A DNA stretch of 64,000 bases from Apostichopus japonicus. Its lineage: Eukaryota; Echinodermata; Holothuroidea; Aspidochirotida; Stichopodidae. The stretch's first letter is position 1, and each line of letters opens with the position of its first letter. The translations under genes were made by a program, and so were the position numbers. The stretch spans positions 977,501-1,041,500 of the forward strand of contig NC_092571.1 of assembly GCF_037975245.1 (NCBI RefSeq), in the 5' to 3' direction. This document shows positions 34,635 through 48,265 of the stretch, piece by piece. The notes beneath the pieces are model-generated. The model was not told the DNA's origin. It made no database searches and saw nothing but the letters and a program-made list of their open reading frames with translations.

Positions 34635-35549
34635 GTGAGTAACTTAGGCTAAGTTAGGCCTAACTGTTACTAGATAACGTTGTGTAGGCCAGGCCAAAGT
34701 TACATTGACATAACATTACATAGGATTAGGCTAACTTAAGAATAAGGTTTAGGAGCTGCATGTACATCGACCTGAACATCAGTCACCACGGCAAGGTTGC
34801 GCCTACATTTATTCAGTTGATTTTGGCTGTGCATATTCATTTTTAGGGGCCTAGGCTGAAATTGGGCTAGACATGACTAGGCCTATAGGCTCTAAATTAG
34901 TTAATCCTGTAATTTGGCTGTAGCATGTAGTGTAGTGATGTCCATATAGCCTATCTAACACGGAAAGGGTATCAAATCAGCTACTGTAAGGCTTCCTGAT
35001 CCTTGGGTCTCTAAACTAAACTAGATGAACAATATTGATTGGTTGCTGAAGTCATTGCTCCTGTGATTGGGGAAGAAATACACCTTTCCGTATGAATGAA
35101 GACTCTACCATTTTCTTGCTACGTAGGCCCTTTGGCATGTGTGTATGTTGCAAGTTTACGTACAAAATCAAAACAAAGGAGTTAACCCCTGGTCGACCTC
35201 GCAAGAGGTCCTAAGGGGGGTAATAAGATTGTTTTTATAGAATAGACACTGTAGTTGCTAGCCTATGTAACGATACAAACAATCAGAGCATGCTTTCCTT
35301 ACATGCTCTTTGGACTTGGCAGCTTTAGCCTTCTTATTTTCCTCAAGGAACACCATGATCATTAGTTTGGCCAGGACTAAGGTCATTATCATATTTATCC
35401 TTGAAATGTTAAGGCATAACATTCAACTTTTCTGTTCACCATAGGACATTCAGTTAGTGATTTTCCCATTATAGGCTAGGTCTAGGCTAGTACTATTTGA
35501 GTTTTGAGTAATTCAGTGATACCTGGAATGTTACATTTATACGGGTGTT

Positions 35550-36201
35550 ACTAAAACGAATGACAATTGCGTTACACATAAGAATGACAATATGTTGTAC
35601 ACACTAAAAAATTGCGTTGACTAAAACGAATGACAGTAATGACAGCACAGACATTTGCTTCAACCGGATTTCACAGTTCAGACTTCGTGGGTATATTAAA
35701 GCCACGCAAACCGAGTGGACGCGAAGTGCGTGGCTTACAGATCTAGTAAAGTACGGACAAGATACAAACGTACCTTATAGTAAGCGAAATTGTAAGTCTG
35801 ATTTTAAAAAGTAAATTTAACGTCATTTTTCCGATATTAATTGTTAGAAACTAACAATACAATGATCTTGAAACGGCTTCAGTTATCTTTCTATATAAAT
35901 CTACAGAGGTAAATGTCAAAAGCACAGCGCGCACTTGAGCACATTCTCACACAAAACTTTCCCTGTGGCTCCTATCCCTAAATTACACCAAAACCCCGCA
36001 ACCACGTAACATGCGATTTTTCTCAAATCATATTTGCGCAGAAAACCAATAACCGCATTTACTCCATTCCGTTAATCATTCTATCTCTTCTCACCACTGT
36101 CCTTCGTTGTCATTCGTTGTCTTTCGCTGTCATTCGCGAATGATAATTAACCCTGTACCAAGTCAATTTTCATTCGGCCATTCGCTGTCATTCGTTTTAG
36201 T
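35550..36201. mobile_element. Putative foldback-type element with clustered terminal repeats
   Basis: ACTAAAACGAATGACAG at 35620-35636 is the exact reverse complement of CTGTCATTCGTTTTAGT at 36185-36201, bounding 582 bp. An extra outer ACTAAAACGAATGACA lies at 35550. Further CGAATGACA or TGTCATTCG words crowd both ends (35581; 36108 and 36127). No transposase is encoded. The only flanking match for a target duplication is TTG, which is too short to be decisive. Confidence 0.6.
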
Positions 36202-37218
36202 TTGTCCCCATTTATACCAATATTCAAATGTACAGCTTACAGTACATAAACTGCAGAAAGTGTTTTTTGTAATAGGTCCTACCTTTAGATCTCCTAATAC
36301 CTGGTGTTTTATAAAGTTACAAGGAAGTGTCTTCCTGTGTGTTTCAGGGTTGATTCTTGTCAAACTCCTGTTTTCAAGCACATTAAATTAATGTGTGACC
36401 AGTACTATATTTCATCTTTTAGGGGAACATACATTAACTGGCAAACAATCAGCCTATTAGTCCACTAAATTGATTATCTCGCCAAAAACTTATGAATTTA
36501 GACCTGCTATAGATCTGCAAAGTTGTGCGAGTAAATTAATAAAGTATTTCCGTAACTTTGACTATTGGCCAAAATGGTTTGTAATTCTTGAATGAGTGCA
36601 CTATATTTGCTCCTAATGTTGTAAGAGATTGTTTTTTGTGTGTGCAATATTTAGTACCTATCGATGATCAGTTAAATTCATAGTCCAAATGGTTGTAATA
36701 AAGTTTGCAAATGTGTTATATACAAGTCTGAGTTCTTGTTTATCTTCACTTAGCACTCTCCTTACATCCCATCTAAAAGGTCTAGAACTTTGGCAGCTAC
36801 TCCCAAAATAAAATATAAATACAACATTGATAGGGTTTGGGATGCAGAAGGCTATTAAGTGCAGAGAGATAGAAACAGACCCATGTACATTATTGTGTGG
36901 ACCAACTTCCAATCCTTACAATTTAAGTTTTACCACAAAAGATTTTTAATTCATGTAAAAACAAAGTGTCAACAATAGGCAAGGAGAAGGTTGGTGACAA
37001 AAGTTGTAATTGGTCATCAGTGTTTTGCACATATATAATTGTACAGTAAAGAAATGTGTGTTCTCTTTTTTTCCCCATCAAAAAAGACAAGAAAAGAAAA
37101 GTAGTAATCAGAAATTCTATGGATTTTCATACTTAGTGATTTACATCATTCGTCTTTTACCTGTCTCCTATACGTATGCACCCCGCCCCACCACTGTGCC
37201 CACCCCCTCCCCCAATGA

Positions 37219-37397
37219 TTCATGTTGTCAAATACAGTTGTTATCGAGATGTTATGAAAACCTATAAATTTGTGATATTAAAAGAATTACCATTACACTT
37301 TATTTTATCAAAACAGTAGCTTTCTCATGATTGTCATGTAAAGAGTTGAATGTTTTCACAAATTGTTTCTTGAAATTTTTAATTTTACAATACCATA
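37219..37397 (-). repeat. Dispersed repeat, copy 2 (inverted relative to 28030-28205)
   Basis: It reads TTCATGTTGTCAAATACAGT through AAAACAGTAGCTTTCTCATG to TACAATACCATA, the reverse complement of 28030-28205. The two copies are 9.0 kb apart and bracket the caspase 5' region and the CAMTA first exon. Confidence 0.85.
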
Positions 37398-37609
37398 TTG
37401 GAGTATTTGTTGGGATGTATGTATTCCATCAATTCTACCCTGGCTATCAATATTTGAGGATAAATTGAAATTATCAGGGTTCAAAAGTTTAGTTTAATTT
37501 ATTTATTTCTGCAATTTGAAACATTCCAAAAAAAAGAAGAAGGGAAGAAGTCAAAGTTTTAAGCATGAATAACGAAATGTTATTGTTTTTTGGTAATAAC
37601 ATGTATTAA

Positions 37610-38320
37610 AAACAAGTGTGACGTATGGAACATGTGAACGTATTGGATATTTGCCTTATAAAGTAATGTTTTTGTCTAAATTTTGTGTCGAATAAGAATG
37701 TTTTGGCAAAGAACCACACTAACACAATTTTAGTACTGGAATGGATAATATGAGATTAATGGTTTGTATGTTTTTTAGTGCAAAACTGGAAAAATTAATA
37801 TTTTGTCCGTCATATATATCTCTTCAAAAACAAAATGCTGTAGGTCATCATTCAAGAACAAATTAATCAACCAATCACATACAGTACGTATAGCTAAAAC
37901 AACACCCTGCTAAATTCTGGCAAGATATCAACAAAAAATATCATTTAGTTCATTATGTAATAACATGATTTATGAAAATAAGGCTTAATGTATCATTCTA
38001 TGGGACATGTGATGTATGGGACATTTCTTTTTTATGAAAAGGTTTCCTTGAAAAGTAATGTTTTAGTCTTAAATTTTTGTGTCAGATACGAATGTTTGGT
38101 GCAAATAAATATACCAACACAACTTGAGCACTTAAATGGAACTTTAATGTTAATGGTTTGTATGTTATAAACTTGTGCAACATGGGAAAAAAAATGTGTT
38201 TGTCTGTAACATTGTATATACGGTATCTCTTCACAAACAAAATACTGTATTTCATTATTCAAGAACAAATTTGTCAAAACACATATTTCTAGCTTAAACA
38301 ACACTGCAAAAACGATTTGG
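37610..38320. repeat. Diverged tandem duplication, ~390-bp unit, two copies
   Basis: Matching landmarks recur about 393 bp apart: AAGTAATGTTTTTGTCTAAA / AAGTAATGTTTTAGTCTTAAA, TTAATGGTTTGTATGTT, TATCTCTTCAAAAACAAAAT / TATCTCTTCACAAACAAAAT, and TTCAAGAACAAATT. Indels and substitutions are frequent, so the duplication is old. Confidence 0.75.
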
Positions 38321-41300
38321 GAAAGAGGTGGGGGTGGCATGGGCTGGGGAGGGGAGGCGAGGGAGAATGCTAATACCTGTCTTTATGAATCAACGTTTGC
38401 AATTTGTTGAAGGAAAGTAATAACATGATGAAGTAATTTACTTTAGAAAAGAGTCAGGGGAAAATTAAAATAAAAGTCTTAATTAACAGTAAATGTACTG
38501 TTGAATTAAACTTTTAAATCTAATGGATTTGCAATTTGCCAAATTCATTTTCATTTTGTTCATTCCAGTATAAAACAAGTTATCCATTATAGCATTTGCA
38601 CATAAAGCAGAAATATTGAGAGGAAAAATTATTAACATTGAGATCATCAGATGTAAAGAGGATAAATAGTTTAGACAGGTACAAAGTAGTCTATAAGAAA
38701 TATTTCCTGCTTGAAGAAAGATTGAGGCCCCATAAATGAAAGATTATCTGAAAATTTTGAGATTATTGATGCTGTGATTGGCAAAGTTGTCTCATGTAAT
38801 TTGTAGGAAACAGTTGATGATGTGATTGTCTGAATGTTAGACTTTGGTGCTGTGGAAAATATTCTTTCCATCCACAAATTGTTGAATCATTTTGAGCTGT
38901 TTCTTGGTAACACTGTCATTCAATTTATTAGCTACAGCATCCAACATATAGTACCAGACTACCAGTGCTGAAAATGTCAAAATATATACAGCATGCCAAT
39001 TCCCTACAGGTAACATCATTTATTTATCATTGGTTTCATTTTCATGTGATATCGACACAGTAAAACTTCTATTTGGCTATCTGGGTGGTTTTGATTGGAA
39101 GAATGAACCATCTTTTGAATGGTTTTCAAGCTTATATTATGGACTGATGGTTGTGAGGCATGGTAGTATCCTGGTGCACTTTTAACTTTATGGCCATTGA
39201 GAAAAACTTGATGGCTCAGCACTGCATAAATGTTCCATACATCACGATGTGTCCCATAAATCACATGTATGAAGTAAAATATGTAATTAGTATGAATCAT
39301 AATTTCAAAACAAATTGTACTTGTTTTGATAGCCTTAAATGTAAATTAGAACTTTACAAATATCTTTGAAATATATCAACTACGTCCAATAATATATCAA
39401 TACTTATAAACACCTACTCTACTAAAACAAATGTGACGTATGGGGACATTCAGTGTTGGAAATGATCTAATTAGCATAAATTAAATTAATTAACAAACTT
39501 CAAGCAATTGTCAAAAGTTTGCAAAGGATTGGTTAATTAATTTCCAAATGAATTTCTTTTGATAATAATTGAATGGGACTAGCTATCACATCAAGATTTG
39601 AATGTCCATATGTCACGCTCCTTTAATTAATTATGCAAATTATACACAAATCATTGTAGCTAATATTATTTTAAGTCCCAAACACATGCAATGCCAGCTA
39701 TAAATTTATGCAGCAAGAAGGCTGCCTATCATTGAAGATTAACCAACTTTTCTGAACGTTGTGTTCACCAAAAAGTCAATTTACTGGCAAATCATTAAAA
39801 CTGGAAAGTAACTGAGTTATTCCCAATACCACCCTCATGATGTTAAACAACCACCCTTAACCACAAGATAGACATTCAACCAAATCAAACATTTACTCAG
39901 TGTGGTCATTTTGATGATACACTATGTACATATTGTGGCATGCAGGAAATGGTTCTCTGAGCTCATATGACAAAAGAAGATAAAGAAAAGCAAAGAAACA
40001 AGAAGCACTTCTTGTGATTGTATTATGAACAGTGTAATTTTTTTACAGGTATGCTCTGCAATAACTGACCTTGAAATACTATGTACAGAGAATATAATGA
40101 ATTTTATGTATACAATCAAATTTAGACTTCCTGGTACTGTAGAGATATACATGTATTGAATGTATCTCACTATTGGAATATAGACTTCACCTGTTATGAT
40201 GCCAACTTTCTTATGTTAGCCTTGACTATATAATATGAAACCATAGACCTCTCCATTGAAGCCATTGGTAGATATCTGAAACCATGTCCTGGTTGCATCT
40301 GTCAGTCCTGTACATGTTTATGTTGTATGTCTTCTGTAATGATTTAAATCACATTTTAACCGTGCCCAGGCTCATGACCATATTAATCACTTTCATACTC
40401 ATGTTGTGGTATTATGATGAGGTCAGTTTGCTACAATGTAGTACATTCTCAACAAGCTACGTAATGTTATCACATGTGATCGGAGACTATGTAATCTAAC
40501 GAAAAGAGTGTCACAGTGCAAGAGAAAGTTATACTAACATTTGGTTTAATTTTGTACAGAATATTTGTCTTTCACAAACTGCAATGGATTTTTGTTGATG
40601 CAAACTTCAAAAGTTCATGTCTTGATGCCAATTTGGGGACCAGAATGATAGCTATGTGTCTTTAGGCCATGAACTATATATGATACCGAAGGATTCTGGT
40701 GTAAAGCACATTGCATAATGTAGTTTTGGAGGTCCATGAACAGTACAATAAGTGTAACATTAAGTAATGTTCCTCCTTGTCACGGCTCATTCTGGATTTT
40801 CTGTTTGTTACATTTCACTACACTGTTCACTTAGCTGTCTCCACTCAAATTGTGCAGTTCTAATTACCAAAGATCACAATCTGCTAACCTTACATCCTAT
40901 GTACCTTACTATTGTAATGGGTGGTGGTGGTGGGGTGGTTGGTGCTAGGGCATTAAATATTCAGAGATGATGACATAATTAGAAAGATTGAAGCTGGTCT
41001 GTTGGAAGTAATCATTTACATATGGTAAACACAGTTAATAGACAGTGTAAGATATAAACGTACCTATCGAGAAAAATTGAGCCTGTCTGTTTCTTAGTTT
41101 TTCTCCTCCCCCTTAAACCCTGTTTCTCCCCCCCCCCCCCCCTTCATTCCTGCAGGCAAACATAAGAGGAGACATGTAAGAAAATATCTTTTGAAGTTGC
41201 TAATATTTATTACCTCTCAACAAAAGAAGAAGAATATGTTGAAAGCTTCTTAAGTGTGTACCCCTCATCTGTTAGAGCATGTGTCAATGAATATCTTAGG

Positions 41301-41515
41301 GAAGACTGCAGCACGGTTAGCAACCGTATGTCAGATTCAGAAATGTAAAAATAAAGGGTTTATTTCCAGTAAATTTTACACAAGACTGCGGATGTACCTC
41401 TGCTCTTGAAATAAAGAGAGACTTTCTAGAGGTTACAGCATAGCTGAAGCAAAACGTAATGATAGCTTAAGTTAGTGAGTTATTAATATTTCATACTTTA
41501 GAAGCAATGAATGTT

Positions 41516-41582
41516 ATTTATTTATATATATATATTTATTTATTTTATTTATTTATTTAAATTAATTAATTAATTAATTTAT
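41516..41582. repeat. AT-rich microsatellite (TATT / TTAA)
   Basis: Simple runs of TTTAT, TATATA and then AATT repeat units. Confidence 0.9.
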
Positions 41583-42526
41583 ATGAAAAATCATGTTATA
41601 TTTATAATTTTTGTTTTTATAAAAACTAGATATTTACCAGAAAAATAAGAACTAAGATAATTTAATATATTATATAGAAGAAATAAAACATAAGCAAAAG
41701 AAATGATAGAATTTTAACATTTGATGATAGAATGATAGGTCAGCCCTACTATGCTACATTGAATGTTAATTGGATTTACAAGTAATTAAATAAAGCATAG
41801 AAATATGTTTTATTTTTCTGGTACCTAATGCATTTTAACACGTGCAAAGCTGTAATATAGTAATTTACATCGAAGTATAAAATAGACATAATAATTGCAC
41901 ATCATATATATTTGTCATGTACATTTACATTGAGTGTCTAGACCTATATACTGTATATAAGTTTGTGAAGCACTTTACATCTGTAGCATTGTAGTATGCT
42001 ATCCAGTGTGGCCTCATATCCTGTGTGGCCTCAAGTCATACAACAGTATAACATATATTGTTCACTGTGTATTTTAATAGTATTACTTATTATTCCCTGT
42101 TTGGCCTCATACAACAGTATAGCATATATCTACTATTATCATAGTATTATATATTATTGTGTTGTCTGGTATCACACAATGCATATCATGCTGTACATAC
42201 AGTCTGACATATTGTTCACAGTGTATTATATAATTACATATTGTTCACTGCGTGGTATTATTATTTTCATTGAGCATAAAATTCTTGATGAGCTTGCTCC
42301 TTTCTTCTTGTCAATACTACAGTATGCATTCCAGTTTCATTAATATCCTATCTGATATCCCTCCGGCTAGCTTAGCTGGTTGCCAGAATTTCGAATCGCT
42401 CCAGCGGCAGTTAATATACCACATGGAAGCAGTGTTTTGATGACCAGGTTAGTAGTACAATGTAATGCTAGCCTCTGTTAGAAAGGTAGTGTGTTGGATT
42501 GGGTTGCAGTCTTGTCTCTTCTTTGC

Positions 42527-42963
42527 TTGTCAGCTGATGTCATGAATAAACATATTGGCCAGCTAGAATGCCCTCCTGGGTGATAATGCTATACTGTAGG
42601 TCTGTTGAGATGCCATCGTCATTGGTTGACCAGCTTGTCAGCTGATGTCATGAATAAACATATTGGTTAGCTAGAATGCCCTCCTGGGTGATAATGCTAT
42701 ACTGTTTGTCTGTTGAGTTGCCATCTTCAATGGTTGACCAGCTTGTCAGCTGATGTCATGAATTAACATATTGGCTAGCTAGAATGCCCTCCTGGGTGAT
42801 AATGCTAAACTGTAGGTCTGTTGAGTCGTATATCGTCATTGGTTGACCAGCTTGTCAGCTGATGTCACTCATGAATAAACATATTGGTTAGCTAGAATGC
42901 CCTCTTGGGTGATAATGCTATACTGTAGGTCTGTTGAGTCGCCATCATCATTGGTTGACCAGC
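42527..42963. repeat. ~107-bp tandem repeat, four copies
   Basis: Units begin CTTGTCAGCTGATGTCA at about 42527, 42633, 42741 and 42850. Each also contains GCTAGAATGCCCTCCTGGGT and ends ATTGGTTGACCAG. Copies differ by a few substitutions and one short insertion (ACTC in the fourth). Confidence 0.93.
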
Positions 42964-44295
42964 CTTAGTGATACAGAAGGCAAATTATTACCGGGTATCA
43001 TGCAGTAGGGATAACTTTATTTCAGTTTTTGAAAAAGAAAACTGGGAATTTTAATCTTTAAGTTAGCTGTTCGATAGAGATTCTAATGATAAATGTGAAT
43101 TCTGAGCTCACGCGATTCCATGATAAATTTAAGTGAAATTGTTTTCTCGGTTTAGTTATAAAGTTTTTTACCTGGGGCTGATTTCAAAGGAATGCAGCTT
43201 ACTGATTGTTTGTCTACTAAAGATGACCATTTTGGCAACAGATTGTATCAATGGTAAAACTGGTTGTCCAGAAAGATTTGTGTATATATGTAAAAGGGTT
43301 GGTTCAGTACTTTCTATATGAATTGTATGGCCCTCAGCCGACCCAAGAATAATCTGACTGTGGATGAGAAAGTTTGTTCTTTTTTTGGAGGTTGACTGGG
43401 GACAACCATATAGAAAAAACCCAGTCCTGACAAAATAACTGCCTTTAAAGCTGCCTTTTGGATTAGGTTTTGGTGAAAATGTTGAGATTGCTTTAGAAAT
43501 ACTAAAACCCCATAAGCAATGTAGGTCATTTTCTTTGGTTTTCTGTGTTAAGAAACGAGTACTATTTCACAACCGTTGTCAGCATGTGTAACAGAAGCTT
43601 AAACCCACCTTGGCAGTTACATGATGCTATAATTGAAAATATAATTATAAAAGTAGAAAATGGAGCATATATACATCGGGAACTTATGAGTTTCTGGTGG
43701 CCAAGTAATATCGATGTACATTTCATATCAGATTATGGTAGGGTTTGCTTGTGCTTTTAAATGTATATAGGTATGTGTTATTATGTGTGTTGTGGCACTT
43801 TTTGCAGCTGAAGCTATCTGTGTATTTCTGCTCATGTCTATGTGTGAACGATGGATATATTCATACCTATACAACACAGTTTCTTTTATCAATATATTAA
43901 ACATTGATTTTACCCATAATATTATATCATACTCCAATGACCAAACACAAGTTTGTGCTCTTTTCCATCAACATTGCACCAGGAAGAATGAAATCAAGCA
44001 TGAAGGTGCAACTTAGGATTACAACTGAAAAAAAAGAAGATAAAAACATTACATTAAATTTGTGGGACAATATAATTTAGGACATTTTGAATATTAAAAC
44101 GAAAACGTTTTGAATAAATTTGAGTAAACGAAAACGAAAATGTATTCGATGTGTGGCTATATTTGCGGTTTGGTAACTCTTGATAGAATTTATGTATCCA
44201 AAAGTGAAAAAAACCAACAGTAATAAAATGTAGCTTTAACCTGTTGCCATGTTTAAATGATGCCATTATTTCAATACAGACCAGAGATCAATATA

Positions 44296-44602
44296 CTCTC
44301 AGGCAGGCGCGTAGCCAGGAATTTGCCAAGGGAGGGGCGAAACTGTAGATTCGACATTGCAAACTATCTAAGCGTAGCGCCACCATGTGTTGGCGCGAAG
44401 CGTACAAGAAAATTTTGGCTGTAAATGCCTCCCAGATTGCCGGAAATGGCACTTCCCATGCCTTGTAAGTTGCATCTTAGCATTTTCTCTTTTGAAAATA
44501 CTAGCGATATCATAAAAACCTTTAAAATTTTTGTAAAAAATATGCTCAAGGGGGGGGTGGCTGCCCCCTTTGCCCCCCCTTGGCTACGCGCCTGCTCTCA
44601 GG
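44296..44602 (+). mobile_element. hAT-type MITE, copy 2, with perfect target site duplication
   Basis: The element is 44304-44594 (291 bp). Its ends CAGGCGCGTAGCCA and TGGCTACGCGCCTG are perfect 14-bp inverted repeats. CTCTCAGG at 44296-44303 and 44595-44602 is a perfect 8-bp target duplication. The interior is clearly homologous to 32365-32665, sharing AATTTGCCAAGGGAGGGGCG and TTGGCGCGAAGCGTACAAGA. Confidence 0.93.
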
Positions 44603-47600
44603 CTAAAGTTAAACAACATGAGCTCTAACAAGAAAGTGAGAATATCAAGTTAAATCGAGATAAATTTATACAGGCAGTGTAGAGATACACGGTCTGTCTT
44701 CGTAAACAACGTCTCTAATTTGCATTTTATTTCCTAGTCATCCCGTCCCTGTTCACGCAGTTTAATGTATACATGTATATACATCCACTATGAAACGAAT
44801 TGATTTGTATAATCAAAGTTTGTTTACAAAATGTTGAAATCTATTCCAGATCAGTTAAAGGCAAACTCCGGATTTACGATTTTGAGATAAAGGTTGTGTA
44901 TAAACACTTGTTTCTAAATTTAGAGATTTTACTGTAGCCTACCGCAGGCTATGGACTGAATAAATTCAGTGTTTAATACAGTAACTTGGAGGAAGACTCA
45001 AATGTTTTATAACAAGCTGTTTGATCTATTACAAGACGTTTCTTGACAAACTTAATATGTGATAAAATAAATTTGGTGCTAAGGCATCTAACCATCCATG
45101 CTTATCTAAATGTATATATCTGTGTGTATGTATGTATACATGTGAACTTGCAACCTTTGTGTAAACATGCTATGAAATGTTGTTTGTTTACTTTGCCTAC
45201 TTTATAGCAATATAAATTACACAGTCAATTCAGTTTCAGTTTTAGTGTTAGATCAAATAATGGGAGCAATTTTTCAATTGATCATCTTCTGATAATATCT
45301 TCCAACTTGCTTTTTGTTTGGTGTTTGTAGATTATATAAAACTGTCTGGATGACTTTTAAACTTTAGTAGAATCAAGTAACCCTGTAAAAGTGTTCCTAC
45401 AGTAGAGCTCGGATGGTTTTGATTAAAGTTTTGAATATCTAAGTATGCTGTCTTACTGTAGTTTGATGAAGTTTCAGTCTTGTTAATACGAATAGCAGAG
45501 AGTGTAAGTATATTGGTGGTACCTGGATTTAACCACTCGTTAAGATGAGTTGATCAGTGTTCTGACTGAGACTAGTAGCAACTAGCAAGTTTGCTATTCA
45601 CTTTATGTGAAATCAACTGCCATCTTAGCCAGAGTACACTAAGAATTCCGTACATAACCATGAGAAGCCATTCAGATCCATAACCATTAACTTCGAAAGT
45701 TGTAATGATAGGTGATCAGGTCCTTGCTTAGTTTTCCTCTATTTTTTAAATTTTTTTAAAAATTTTTCTGTGTTTGTTAGTGTTCAGTTTCCAGTTTCTT
45801 GTAAACTTACACGAATAACTGTAAACGGCCCTCTTCCAAAACCCCCAGCCGCCTCAAGAAAACCTGCCCAAAAAAAGTTGCTGCAATGATCTACGTAGGA
45901 ACTTGTGTAAAATGGTGAGTTTACTAAATTTACATTCACAGTGTCCATTAACAGGTATCAAGGAGACTTAAATCATGGAATTACTCTCAGTCTCACAGAC
46001 AGGAATTAACTATACAGAAAGACATGAAGCGGTTTGGCTTCGGTTAACGGTCAGCCGGGACGTCATGAATATTGATAGAAGATGTTAACAGTATCTGTAA
46101 TATGGCCATGCTTCAGTGCATGAAATTGCCAGGTTGTCAGTCACTTTGAAGTGTTTTTTTGTGTGTTTTGTGTAATGTAGGAAGTGAGGAACATTGCATC
46201 CTTCTGAACAATTATATATTTATATATTTACTGAATACTCCTCAAATTAACCGTGACGTGTATGTGTCTGCAACTTCAATCATTTGGCTAGAACTCCTAA
46301 TTAGCAAGTTGTAATCACTACTCTTCATGGCGATTAAATCTCGATAATTAAAATTAAAATAGAAATACACGAAAAGCAGCGCTCAGTCATATGTTGGCTC
46401 AACATTAATGTATTGAACTTTACAAACTTTAAATATTGTTGTGGTAATTTCATTAAATTCCTGATGCCATTACAACTAGTGAACTAAGGTATTAAAGTAT
46501 TGTAAATATTTCTAAGGAAGTTATCTTTCTACAATACACACATGAAGTCATACACAACATATTGTACAGAGTTCTGCTACACAAATTCCTGCTACATAAG
46601 CACCTGTACAATGGCTTGATATTTATTAGAATCCCAATTGCTACCCTTAGGCTACACACTCTCTTTGCAGTATACAATTGCTAGACAATGGTAAATAAGG
46701 TTGCATATAAATTAGCCAAAGCACCTATGTATTTTGTGTTGTTAGGAGGTGGTGGAGTGACGTTGCTTGTATTAATATAAAGATGACATTACTGTAGCTG
46801 TATCGAAATGCTCACGTCTGGTCTGCTGTACATACGGTATCCTTCCGTCATCATTCTAATAACAACATCAAAAATCAAAAGTGGCCTACAGAACATCTCT
46901 TTTGAATTTACTTGTAAGGAATATTTGCTGTGTAACCTATAAATTGCTTTACCAGACCCCTAGTCAATGCACCTTTCTAATATCTTCTTTCTAAAGAACA
47001 TAGATACTGTATATAGCTTCACCAGGTCATGAGAGAATTCAGAAACCTTACAATCATATCTGGCTGTTAAAAGTACATGAACTTTGCTAGGTTCACAAAT
47101 GCATTCCAATTCCCGCCCCCTCACCCCACAAAGAGCATCACAAATTAGTTTTGTACTGTACCAGTGTTGAAAAGGTGTGTCTTGTAACTTGTAAGTTCAG
47201 CTTCAATTGCAACCAGGATGGAAACTGTCAATGTTAGTTTAGCCACCTTCCTATTGTGTCTTTCATAATAAGACATTTAGATGACTCATAAGTTGAAATC
47301 TCCTGCTGTTATTATGAACTTTAACATTTATATATGAAATTGTCTCAGTGGTTTTGGATCTAGGCTCTGGTCAAAAAAAAAAATTCCTGCTTCTTTCTTC
47401 TAAATGTGATCAGTGAAGCTTGGGTTATAAAACTTTCCCACCAGTATATATACAAATTTGAATGATTTATTTATAGAAACTCACTGATGTGTGCCTTTTT
47501 TATTCTTTTTTTTTTAAATTTCAGATCTGGTAGTCTTTGCAACTCTACTCCCTTATTACTCCCATAGTAGTCTTTGTAGTGTGTCTCTCCTTTCATTGTT

Positions 47601-48016
47601 TGTTTACTTAAACATATTTCACCACTGTAAAGTTTTTGAAAAAATTGGTTCTCCCAAGGTTATTCTCCCAAGGGTATTCAAGCTGATGTACTTCTTTATG
47701 GATGCCACCCCTCCCTCCCCCTGTCCCTAAGTTTATAGTGTCCTTCTAGGTGTTTTTCCTTTAAACTTCTGTTATATGAGAAAAATTTGATTCTTGTCAA
47801 AACCTATGAACTATTGGTTTGGTTTTGAAGCAGGGATAGTTATCATATACTCAGAACACACCTACACACATGTCTGAGTCTGGAGCTATGGCATCCCTTA
47901 TGTTACCAATGCCTGTAGATACCTGATATAGTCTTGGTGCACCCTGTTGTTATTAATCTCTGATTAAAGTTTGAATTGGCAGCAAGATGATGTTGATATC
48001 CTTGAGTGTTCTTTTT

Positions 48017-48265
48017 AATACCTCTTCAATCTTTGAGGTTTAGTGTTAACTCCAATCATAACATGTATCATCCATATTTTTTACCTCTTCAATCTTTGAG
48101 GTTTAGTGTTAAGTCCATTCATAACGTGTATCATCATTATTATTTATCGCTTCAATCTTTGAGGTTTAGTGTTAACTCCAATCATAACATGTATCATCCA
48201 TATTCTTTACCTCTTCAATCTTAAAGGTTTAGTGTTAAGTCCATTCATAACATGTATCATCCATG
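48017..48265. repeat. ~63-bp tandem repeat, four copies
   Basis: Units share CTTCAATCTTTGAGGTTTAG, then TGTTAACTCCAATCATAACA or TGTTAAGTCCATTCATAACR, then TGTATCATCCAT. The second and fourth copies have the AAGTCCATTC variant and the first and third mostly AACTCCAATC, hinting at an alternating two-unit history. Confidence 0.9.

Noticed and set aside
45890-45920. ATG|GTGAGT as the CAMTA first exon
   Set aside because: It ends in phase 0, while the CG-1 exon at 52332 needs phase 1; 34571-34634 fits better.
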